NCBI GenBank assembly: GCA_016342385.1 | Contig: JAEINM010000035.1 | Coordinates: 1 to 16,736, forward strand | DNA: 16,736 bases | Origin: Spirochaetaceae bacterium | Lineage (GTDB): Bacteria; Spirochaetota; Spirochaetia; DSM-2461 | Reading direction: 5' to 3' | Shown here: positions 4,533 to 11,348 of the stretch, piece by piece | How the letters are laid out: every line of letters begins with the position of its first letter | Position numbering within the stretch: the first letter of the stretch is position 1 | Notes under the pieces: model-generated | The model's database searches: none | What the model was told of the DNA's origin: nothing | Seen by the model: only the letters and a program-made list of their open reading frames with translations | Program-made: the position numbers and the translations under genes

Positions 4533-5705
4533 ATGGAAGATTTATTATTTCAATATAATCCCTGGTGGGAAGAAGAATTTAATCTAGAAAATATCATTGT
4601 TCGAGACAAATATGTAAATATATTAAAAGAGAATATTGAAAACAAACACATTGTATTTTTAACAGGGCTTCGTCGTGTTGGTAAAACAACATTGATGAAA
4701 TTAATTATTAAATATTTGCTTGATATGAATATTAATAAGAAAAATATTCTTTACGTTAGTGTTGACGATTATCTATTAAAGAATAAAAACTTATTCGAGA
4801 TAATAGATGAATACAAAAAAATCCACCGAATAAAATTTGAAGAAAAAATTTATGTTTTTTTTGATGAGATTACATTTCAAAATGAATACCATCAACAATT
4901 AAAGAATTTATACGATAAACTGAATATTAAAATATATGCAACATCCTCCTCTAGCTCATTACTAAAAGACAAGAAAGCTTATTTAACCGGTAGATCAATT
5001 ACTTTGGAAGTAAAGCCCTTAGATTTTGAAGAATATAAAATATTTAAAAATATTGAAGTAAAACAAAGAGATAATGTTTTAAACGATTCATATTTTAGAG
5101 ACTATATGAGAGATGGTGGTTTACCAGAGAATGTGTTGAATCCCAATAGAGAATATTTGATGAATTTGGTCGATGACATCATTCAAAAAGATATTATCGC
5201 TTTTCATGGATTAAAAAATCATCAGATTTTACGCGACTACTTTATCCTTTTAATGGAGCGTAGTCGTAAACAATTAAGTATTAATAAAATTGCGAATATA
5301 TTAAAGATTTCACCGGATACGTCCAGACGTTATCTATATTATTTTGAAGAAACATTCTTAATTCATCTGGTGTCTCGTTGGGGAAAAACAAATGAAAGAA
5401 TTTTATCATCAAAGAAAATATATGCATGCGATTTAGGGATAAAACATCTTTTTATGGGAGAACGAGATCTTGGAAGTTATTTTGAAAATTATATTTATTT
5501 AAAATTAAGAAATAATAAAGAAGTCTATTACTTATATGAAGATGGCAATGAGATTGATTTTATCACATCTGATAAGATATTAATTGAATCAAAATTCAAT
5601 GCAGAAATAAAAGGAAAGCAGAAAGAATTATTTGACAGTTTTGATGCGAAACAAAAAATTGTGATTGATTCTATAAATAAATTACATATTTTAGATGAAA
5701 TATAA
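4533..5705 (+). CDS. AAA+ ATPase (AAA_14) with DUF4143-like C-terminal domain, second copy
   Basis: A 390-residue ATPase of the same broad family as the protein at 964-2130 but clearly divergent. The start QYNPWW (7-12) is typical of the subgroup. Walker A is GLRRVGKT (45-52), Walker B is YVFFDEI (107-113, Asp111-Glu112), TSSSSSLL (137-144) is sensor-like and LTGRS (151-155) holds the conserved Arg. A winged-helix stretch QLSINKIANILKISPDTSRR follows, then the C-terminal EDGNEIDFI and LIESKFN elements with the D...E-x-K pattern of a nuclease-like fold. The ATG at 4533 was chosen over a TTG at 4497 because it starts the conserved sequence and fits the promoter. No attC is recognisable after it, so it may be the last, now immobile cassette. 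Confidence 0.83.
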   Translation: MEDLLFQYNPWWEEEFNLENIIVRDKYVNILKENIENKHIVFLTGLRRVGKTTLMKLIIKYLLDMNINKKNILYVSVDDYLLKNKNLFEIIDEYKKIHRIKFEEKIYVFFDEITFQNEYHQQLKNLYDKLNIKIYATSSSSSLLKDKKAYLTGRSITLEVKPLDFEEYKIFKNIEVKQRDNVLNDSYFRDYMRDGGLPENVLNPNREYLMNLVDDIIQKDIIAFHGLKNHQILRDYFILLMERSRKQLSINKIANILKISPDTSRRYLYYFEETFLIHLVSRWGKTNERILSSKKIYACDLGIKHLFMGERDLGSYFENYIYLKLRNNKEVYYLYEDGNEIDFITSDKILIESKFNAEIKGKQKELFDSFDAKQKIVIDSINKLHILDEI

Positions 5706-5751
5706 AATTCGACACAGAGCAATTTCATGCAGCTTTTTTCTCCAACTCCCC

Positions 5752-5780
5752 TTGACCTTTCAAAAAAACAGAAGTATTAA
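5752..5780 (+). promoter_or_regulatory. Promoter of the TetR-export operon
   Basis: TTGACC (5752-5757), 17-nt spacer, TATTAA (5775-5780). The -10 box overlaps the left arm of the palindrome described next, so repressor binding would block RNA polymerase. Confidence 0.6.
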
Positions 5781-5806
5781 TAGACCTATTAAATAGGAGT
5801 ATTAAT
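5776..5806. promoter_or_regulatory. 31-bp palindromic operator, probable TetR autoregulatory site
   Basis: Two 15-nt arms around a central A (5791): left ATTAATAGACCTATT (5776-5790), right AATAGGAGTATTAAT (5792-5806). They are complementary at 13 of 15 positions; the mismatches are the paired dinucleotides at 5783-5784 and 5798-5799. It overlaps the -10 box on one side and contains the AGGAG ribosome binding site (5795-5799) on the other. It ends four nt before the GTG start of the TetR gene. Confidence 0.75.
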
Positions 5807-5809
5807 GCT

Positions 5810-6433
5810 GTGAAAAATGAAAAGTCCATGGAGCAGGATATTTTGGAGGCGGCGGAATCTTTATTTTTAAAGAAAGGATTTGCCCTGACTTCCACAACTA
5901 TGATTGCCAAAGCGGTTGGCTGTAATCAGGCCCTGGTTCATTATTACTTCCGGACAAAGGAAAAACTCTTTGAAGCTGTTTTTTCTCTTAAGCTGAAAAT
6001 CTTTCTCTCTTCCTTTACGCAGATTGAAGAGAGAGATATCTCTTTTGAGGAAAAACTAAGGTTTAAAATGGAGAAACATTTTGATGTTCTCTATAAAAAT
6101 CAGCAATTGCCTTTTCTCATTCTCAACGAACTGGTGACCAATCCGGCGCGAATCGCCTCCATTAAAGAACAGATCAAAGATAAAATCGGTTCTGTATTCT
6201 CTCAGTTTGCACAAGAACTGGAAAGGGAGATAGAAAAGGGAAATATCCGGCCCATATCCCCTCTGGATCTTCTTTTTTCGGCCATGTCATTAAATATCGC
6301 TTTTTTTATTCTAAAGCCTGTCATGCTCGAAACACTGGGGATGGATAATGAACAATTCAATCAGTTTGCCCTGAAAAGAAAAGAAGAAAATGTCATGACT
6401 ATTTTAAACAGTTTGAGACCACTAAAAGGATAG
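5810..6433 (+). CDS. TetR-family transcriptional repressor (CecR-like position)
   Basis: A 207-residue repressor with a classic TetR N-terminal domain: QDILEAAESLFLKKGFALTS (9-28), then TTMIAKAVGCNQALVHYYFRTKEKLFEAVF (29-58), where AKAVGCNQALVHYYF is the helix-turn-helix. The C-terminal ligand domain (60-207) has no recognisable ligand signature. It is first in the operon, four nt before the adaptor gene, as CecR is linked to YbhGFSR in enterobacteria, so it most likely senses a drug-like compound and derepresses the exporter. GTG at 5810 was chosen because AGGAG lies 10 nt upstream; an in-frame ATG at 5828 is possible. The overlapping 31-bp palindrome suggests autorepression. Confidence 0.9.
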   Translation: MKNEKSMEQDILEAAESLFLKKGFALTSTTMIAKAVGCNQALVHYYFRTKEKLFEAVFSLKLKIFLSSFTQIEERDISFEEKLRFKMEKHFDVLYKNQQLPFLILNELVTNPARIASIKEQIKDKIGSVFSQFAQELEREIEKGNIRPISPLDLLFSAMSLNIAFFILKPVMLETLGMDNEQFNQFALKRKEENVMTILNSLRPLKG

Positions 6434-6437
6434 AGAA

Positions 6438-7337
6438 ATGAAATCTGGAACATTGATATTAACGGCTATTACTGTAATCCTCCTGGCATCGTGCACTCAT
6501 AGTGATGATTCAATCTCCGCTTCGGGAGTCTTTGAATCGCGAGAAGTTATTCTCTCATCCCAGTCGTCGGGGGAGATTCTTCAGATGAATATGCATGAAG
6601 GAGATCTGGTCGAGTCGGGACAGGTTCTTGGAATAATCGATTCGGTTCAGCTGGAATTAAAAAAAGAGCAGCTTCTGAAGAGTATTGAAGTCGCTGAAAC
6701 CCGGCGGCCCCATATTGATGTCCAACTGGCTCCACTTCAGCAGCAGCTGGCATCGGCGGAGAGGGAAAAGCAGAGAATTGACAATCTGATAAAAGCCGGT
6801 GCGACTGGTGAGAAACAGCATGATGACATTGTGGCTCAGATCCGGCTGATGGAAAAACAGCTGGCTGCCCGGCGCAGTTCTCTGGAACAAAGCAATCTTC
6901 TTATCACCGGGGAAATTGAATCTCTGGAAGTTCAGCTGAAACAGATCGACGATCAGATTAAGAGGTGCACCCTGATCAGCCCCATTGCGGGAACAGTTCT
7001 GGCCAAATATGCCGAGAGAGGAGAATTGGCTGTTCCCGGCAAAGCTCTTTTAAAGATAGCCGATATGAAAGAGATGACTCTTCGGGCTTATATCTCATCG
7101 GATCAGCTGACCACAATGAAACTGGGGCAGGTCGTCGAAGTTGTGGCTGATTTCGGCGAGAAAGAAAATCGCAAATACTCGGGAATTGTCAAATGGATAT
7201 CCGATAAGGCCGAGTTTACTCCCAAAACAATTCAGACAAGAGACGAGCGCTCCAATCTTGTTTATGCAGTCAAAATTGCTCTGGAAAATGACGGGTATCT
7301 CAAGGTAGGCATGTATGGCGGTATAAATATACAATAA
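6438..7337 (+). CDS. HlyD-family periplasmic adaptor lipoprotein (YbhG-like)
   Basis: A 299-residue adaptor that should link the inner-membrane ABC pump to an outer-membrane channel. Residues 1-19 are a lipoprotein signal peptide ending in the lipobox LASC (Cys19), so it is lipid-anchored rather than held by a membrane helix as in YbhG. A biotinyl-lipoyl-like half (about 35-70, with SSGEILQMNMHEGDLVESGQ) leads into a long charged Gln/Glu/Lys-rich coiled-coil hairpin (about 72-178), then the second lipoyl half (CTLISPIAGTVLAKYAERGE) and a beta-barrel region. The ribosome binding site AAAGGA lies 7 nt upstream. Its stop overlaps the next start by one base (TAATG). No outer-membrane TolC-type gene is in the window. 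Confidence 0.88.
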   Translation: MKSGTLILTAITVILLASCTHSDDSISASGVFESREVILSSQSSGEILQMNMHEGDLVESGQVLGIIDSVQLELKKEQLLKSIEVAETRRPHIDVQLAPLQQQLASAEREKQRIDNLIKAGATGEKQHDDIVAQIRLMEKQLAARRSSLEQSNLLITGEIESLEVQLKQIDDQIKRCTLISPIAGTVLAKYAERGELAVPGKALLKIADMKEMTLRAYISSDQLTTMKLGQVVEVVADFGEKENRKYSGIVKWISDKAEFTPKTIQTRDERSNLVYAVKIALENDGYLKVGMYGGINIQ

Positions 7338-8263
7338 TGGGTAACAGCATCATTCAGGTTAAAAATCTTAACAGAACCTATGGAAAAGTTCAGGCCCTCT
7401 CTCATATAAGTTTTAATGTGGAAGAAGGGGAGATCTTCGGGATTATCGGTCCCGATGGGGCGGGGAAAACAACTCTCTTTAGAATTTTGACAACTCTGCT
7501 TCTGGCAGACAGCGGATCGGCAACTATCGATAACTGTGATGTTGTTCATGACTACCGCTCTATACGGAAACATGTCGGGTATATGCCCGGTAAATTTTCC
7601 CTTTATCAGGATTTATCTGTCCAGGAAAATCTGGAGTTTTTTGCAACAGTTTTCAATACGACAATCAAAGAGAATTACCATCTTGTCCGCGATATTTATG
7701 TACAGCTTGAACCTTTTAAAAAGCGGAGAGCCGGTGCTCTGTCAGGAGGGATGAAGCAGAAACTGGCCCTCTGTTGTGCTCTTATTCATAAACCCAGAGT
7801 CCTTTTCCTCGATGAACCGACGACAGGTGTTGATCCTGTCTCGCGAAAGGAATTCTGGGATATGCTCGGGAAGTTAAAGTCTGAGGGGATGAGTATTCTT
7901 GTTTCCACCCCCTATATGGATGAAGCGGAAAAATGTGACAGAATCGCTCTGATTCAGGACGGATCATTTCTGAATATTGACACGCCCCGTCAAATGATAG
8001 AAGACTTTGCTCTGCCTCTCTATGCTGTAAGCGGTCAATCCATGTTTGCTCTATTAAAAGATCTGAGAGAATTCGAGGGAATCTACAGCTGTTTCCCCTT
8101 TGGAGACACTCATCATGTGACTTTTAAAGATGAATCGGTTTCTCTAGAGCAACTACGTAGCTATCTTGAGGGGAAAGGTCATGAAGATCTATCTCTACTG
8201 AAAATCCCTGCGGGAATTGAAGATTGTTTTATGAACCTGGCAGATGGTGAGGTCTCCCTATGA
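7337..8263 (+). CDS. ABC transporter ATPase 1 (YbhF N-terminal half equivalent), degenerate Q- and H-loops
   Basis: A 308-residue nucleotide-binding subunit of the export pump. Walker A is GPDGAGKT (38-45), the signature is LSGGMKQ (135-141) and Walker B is VLFLDE (155-160), all intact. Two residues of its own ATP site differ from the norm: the Q-loop reads YMPGKFSLY with Gly85 in place of Gln, and the H-loop reads VSTPYMDEAE with Pro192 in place of His. From memory, both changes recur in the first half of YbhF/RbbA-type pumps, so they look ancestral rather than recent damage. A C-terminal extension (about 220-308) follows the ATPase core. It overlaps the second ATPase gene by 4 nt (ATGA). 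Confidence 0.92.
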   Translation: MGNSIIQVKNLNRTYGKVQALSHISFNVEEGEIFGIIGPDGAGKTTLFRILTTLLLADSGSATIDNCDVVHDYRSIRKHVGYMPGKFSLYQDLSVQENLEFFATVFNTTIKENYHLVRDIYVQLEPFKKRRAGALSGGMKQKLALCCALIHKPRVLFLDEPTTGVDPVSRKEFWDMLGKLKSEGMSILVSTPYMDEAEKCDRIALIQDGSFLNIDTPRQMIEDFALPLYAVSGQSMFALLKDLREFEGIYSCFPFGDTHHVTFKDESVSLEQLRSYLEGKGHEDLSLLKIPAGIEDCFMNLADGEVSL

Positions 8264-8997
8264 GTGTTGTGGTAACAGAGGGGCTGACAAAAAAATTCGG
8301 TCATTTTACGGCTGTGGATCACATCTCTTTTGAGGTTGGAAAGGGGGAGATCTTCGGATTTTTAGGAGCCAATGGCGCCGGAAAGACAACGGCTATGCGC
8401 ATGCTCTGCGGATTGAGTAAACCCACTTCCGGTACAGGGATAGTCGCCGGATTTGATATACACAAAAATCCGGAAAAAATAAAACGCAACATCGGATATA
8501 TGAGCCAGAAATTCTCACTTTACGAAGATCTGACAGTCCGGGAAAATATTCGCCTCTACGCCGGTATATACGGAATCCGGGAAAAGGAGATAGCTCCCAG
8601 AACAGATCTGCTTCTGGAGGAACTGGAATTTTCTCACGAGAAGAATGCTCTTGTAAAATCACTTCCTCTGGGATGGAAACAGAAACTCTCATTCTCAGTA
8701 GCGATTTTTCACGATCCCGGCATCGTTTTTCTCGATGAGCCCACGGGAGGGGTGGACCCCTCAACGAGGCGTCAGTTCTGGGAGCTGATCTACAAGGCGG
8801 CGGACAGGGGTATAACTGTTTTTGTGACCACTCATTATATGGATGAGGCGGAGTACTGCAACAGAGTTTCCATAATGGTAGACGGCAGGATCGATGCTCT
8901 GGACAGTCCCCGCAATCTCAGGAAAACCTATGAGAGCGATACGATGGATGGCGTCTTTCACAAACTGGCCAGAAAAGCAAAAAGGCAGGCTGATTAA
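8260..8997 (+). CDS. ABC transporter ATPase 2 (YbhF C-terminal half equivalent), atypical signature motif
   Basis: A 245-residue second nucleotide-binding subunit. Walker A is GANGAGKT (36-43), the Q-loop Gln83 is present (YMSQKFSLY), Walker B is IVFLDE (155-160) and the H-loop His192 is present (TTHYMDEAE). The signature motif is LPLGWKQ (135-141) instead of LSGGxxQ. In a head-to-tail dimer with ATPase 1, its Walker motifs face the good LSGGM signature, while its own LPLGW faces the degenerate site of ATPase 1. Start and stop are coupled to the neighbours (4-nt overlap before, 2-nt gap after). In E. coli the two halves are one protein, YbhF; here they are separate genes. Confidence 0.92.
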   Translation: MSVVVTEGLTKKFGHFTAVDHISFEVGKGEIFGFLGANGAGKTTAMRMLCGLSKPTSGTGIVAGFDIHKNPEKIKRNIGYMSQKFSLYEDLTVRENIRLYAGIYGIREKEIAPRTDLLLEELEFSHEKNALVKSLPLGWKQKLSFSVAIFHDPGIVFLDEPTGGVDPSTRRQFWELIYKAADRGITVFVTTHYMDEAEYCNRVSIMVDGRIDALDSPRNLRKTYESDTMDGVFHKLARKAKRQAD

Positions 8998-8999
8998 CT

Positions 9000-10106
9000 A
9001 TGAAACAGTTTCTGGTATTTGTTAGAAAAGAGTTCTATCATATATTCCGGGATACATGGACCATGATTATACTCCTGCTCCTTCCCATTCTTTTACTGGT
9101 CCTATTCGGATATGCCCTTTCTACTGAAGTCCGGAATACGGAAGTAGCGGTTCTCGATCTTTCTAAAGATGGGGCATCACAAAAAATTATAGGTCTTCTC
9201 CATATGAGTGATTATTTCAATGTCACATATTTTCTTGATTCTCCTCAGGAGATCCATGAAGTATTCAGCGACGAGAGTCCAGGACTTGTTATTGTATTCA
9301 GTGAGAATTTTTATGACAATATTGTCCATGGGGGAGAAGCTTCCGTACAGCTTTTATTAGATGGCACAGATCCCAATACGGCTGTCAATATCAGCCATTA
9401 TGCGACAAACATTATTATGGGGTATCAGCAGGAATTGCAGGAGATTTTTTCGGTTCCATTTCAGATAAAAATAACACCTCGTTTTCTTTATAATCCTGAA
9501 ATGAGAAGCTCATATAATTTTGTTCCTGGTGTTATGGGAATGATTCTCATGCTGGTCTGTGCCATGATGACATCGGTTTCAATAGCTCGTGAGAAAGAAA
9601 CGGGGACAATGGAAATACTCCTTGTTTCTCCCATGAAACCACTTATGATCATATTTTCAAAAGTAATCCCATACTTTTTTCTTTCCTGCATAAATCTTGT
9701 TACTATATTGTTTCTGGCTGTTTTTTTACTCGATGTCCCCATAATGGGGAGCCTAATGACTCTTATTGTCATTTCATTGATATATATTTTTGTTTCCCTT
9801 GCTCTAGGATTATTGATATCCTCTGTAGCCAGCACTCAGATTGTAGCTTTGCTTATTTCAGGCATGGCTCTTATGATGCCGGTTATGTATCTCTCAGGAA
9901 TGATGTTTCCTATTGAGAATATGCCATTGTTTCTGCAGTTTATAGCTCAGTTTATTCCAGCCACATGGTATATCTCCGCAGCTAAGAAGATCATGATTAA
10001 AGGTCTGGGATTTTCCTCTATCATCAGAGAAACGGTAGTCCTGTCAACAATGGCAGTTGTTCTTATCTCAATCAGTTTTAAAAAATTCAAAATCAGGCTG
10101 GAGTAA
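9000..10106 (+). CDS. ABC-2 type permease 1 (YbhS-like)
   Basis: A 368-residue inner-membrane subunit of the export pump. It has an N-terminal membrane helix (about 21-42), a large extracytoplasmic domain (about 43-170), then five hydrophobic segments between about 175 and 363. The cytoplasmic coupling motif REKETGTMEILLVSPMKP after the second helix is the hallmark of ABC2_membrane_3 permeases. The opening FVRKEFYHIFRDTWTM is also typical. It lies two nt after the second ATPase gene. It should form a heterodimer with the next protein. The substrate is not deducible; related systems export drugs or act on cations. Confidence 0.9.
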   Translation: MKQFLVFVRKEFYHIFRDTWTMIILLLLPILLLVLFGYALSTEVRNTEVAVLDLSKDGASQKIIGLLHMSDYFNVTYFLDSPQEIHEVFSDESPGLVIVFSENFYDNIVHGGEASVQLLLDGTDPNTAVNISHYATNIIMGYQQELQEIFSVPFQIKITPRFLYNPEMRSSYNFVPGVMGMILMLVCAMMTSVSIAREKETGTMEILLVSPMKPLMIIFSKVIPYFFLSCINLVTILFLAVFLLDVPIMGSLMTLIVISLIYIFVSLALGLLISSVASTQIVALLISGMALMMPVMYLSGMMFPIENMPLFLQFIAQFIPATWYISAAKKIMIKGLGFSSIIRETVVLSTMAVVLISISFKKFKIRLE

Positions 10107-10110
10107 ATAT

Positions 10111-11223
10111 ATGTTGAAATATTCAATAGAAAAAGAATTTAAACAGATATTCCGAAATCCTTTTATGAAGAGGATGATTGTCATATTTCCGCTGATGATT
10201 CTTTTATTTCTTCCTTTAGCATCAAACTTTGAAATAAAGAATATCAATCTTGTTGTCGTTGACAATGATCATAGTTCCTATTCTCGACAGCTGATTAGTA
10301 AAATTACATCATCGGGATATTTTATTCTTAGGGAAGTCTCTCTCAACTACATAAGTGCACTAAAAGCTATTGAACTGGATACAGCGGATGTTCTTCTGGA
10401 AATCCCTCATTCCTTTGAAAAGAATCTGGTAAAGGAAAAACAATCTGATATTATGCTTTCTATAAATGCTGTTAACGGTACCAAAGGCGCGTTTGGTAGC
10501 TCTTATCTGTCCAGTATTATAAGAGACTTCAGTTCTCAGGTTGCCATTCAATGGTTACCTGTTTCTGATTCGAATCAAATCCCTTCGTTTCAGATAATGA
10601 CACAGTTTAGGTTCAATCCTCATATGAAATATCCTGTTTTTATGGTGCCCGCACTTATGGTTATGCTCATGACCATTATCTGCGGTTTTCTCCCGGCGTT
10701 AAACATTGTTGGTGAAAAAGAAAAAGGTACTCTGGAACAGATGAATGTTACTCCTGTAAAAAAACTTACTCTTATTTTATCCAAGTTGATTCCTTATTGG
10801 GTTAGTGGCTTTATTGTTCTCACAATAGGTTTCCTCATTGCCCGGATAGTCTATAAGCTGATTCCTGCAGGTAGTATCTTTACAATCTATGCTTTTTCCT
10901 CTGTATTTATTCTTGGTATTTCCGGTTTCGGGCTTGTCATTTCCAATTATGGAAAATCGCTGCAGCAGGCTATGTTTATGATATTCTTTTTTATAATTAC
11001 TTTTATTTTTTTAAGTGGTTTATATACTTCAGTCAGCAGCATGCCCGATTGGGCCCAGACTATCAGTATTTTTGTACCTCTGAAATATATGATTGAAGTC
11101 TTGAGGATGGTCTATCTTAAGGGAAGCTCTTTCGGTGATCTGACGACTCAGTTTCTGGCTCTCACAGGTTTTGCTTTCTTCTTTAATGGCTGGGCCGTAT
11201 TGAGCTACAGAAAAGTAAGCTGA
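10111..11223 (+). CDS. ABC-2 type permease 2 (YbhR-like)
   Basis: A 370-residue partner permease, homologous in layout to the preceding one: YSIEKEFKQIFRNPFMKRMI at the start, a first helix (about 18-36), an extracytoplasmic domain with polar residues, then five C-terminal helices and the coupling motif GEKEKGTLEQMNVTPVKK. I chose ATG 10111 because GGAG (10100-10103) lies 7 nt upstream and it is four nt after the previous stop; a longer frame from 10057 would overlap the upstream gene by 50 nt without any such signal. It is the last gene of the operon; a possible terminator follows about 70 nt downstream. Confidence 0.9.
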   Translation: MLKYSIEKEFKQIFRNPFMKRMIVIFPLMILLFLPLASNFEIKNINLVVVDNDHSSYSRQLISKITSSGYFILREVSLNYISALKAIELDTADVLLEIPHSFEKNLVKEKQSDIMLSINAVNGTKGAFGSSYLSSIIRDFSSQVAIQWLPVSDSNQIPSFQIMTQFRFNPHMKYPVFMVPALMVMLMTIICGFLPALNIVGEKEKGTLEQMNVTPVKKLTLILSKLIPYWVSGFIVLTIGFLIARIVYKLIPAGSIFTIYAFSSVFILGISGFGLVISNYGKSLQQAMFMIFFFIITFIFLSGLYTSVSSMPDWAQTISIFVPLKYMIEVLRMVYLKGSSFGDLTTQFLALTGFAFFFNGWAVLSYRKVS

Positions 11224-11293
11224 CAACAGGAGACCGGGAGGGGGCTGTGTACTCGAGGCTTTATCACTAGTCCCTACTGGACAAAAGAGTCTG

Positions 11294-11336
11294 ATGGTAG
11301 ATAATAGAAATAAGACTTCTGCCATTAAGTTTTTTT
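11294..11336 (+). terminator. Possible rho-independent terminator or attenuator
   Basis: ATGGTAGA (11294-11301) pairs with TCTGCCAT (11318-11325, one G-U pair), and a run of seven T follows at 11330-11336. The 16-nt loop is large. It would end the export operon, but it also sits only 12 nt before the dehydrogenase start, so it could instead control that gene. Confidence 0.5.
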
Positions 11337-11348
11337 AGGGGATGGATA

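Noticed and set aside
4361..4558. 65-codon ORF on the plus strand
   Set aside because: It lies across the attC-like palindrome and the promoter of the next gene, with no ribosome binding site; the frame is open only by chance.
8393..8764. 123-codon ORF opposite the second ABC ATPase
   Set aside because: Shadow frame; Arg/Ser-rich composition without any motif, opposite a fully conserved ATPase.
10057..10110. Upstream start for permease 2
   Set aside because: It would overlap permease 1 by 50 nt with no ribosome binding site; ATG 10111 has GGAG seven nt upstream.
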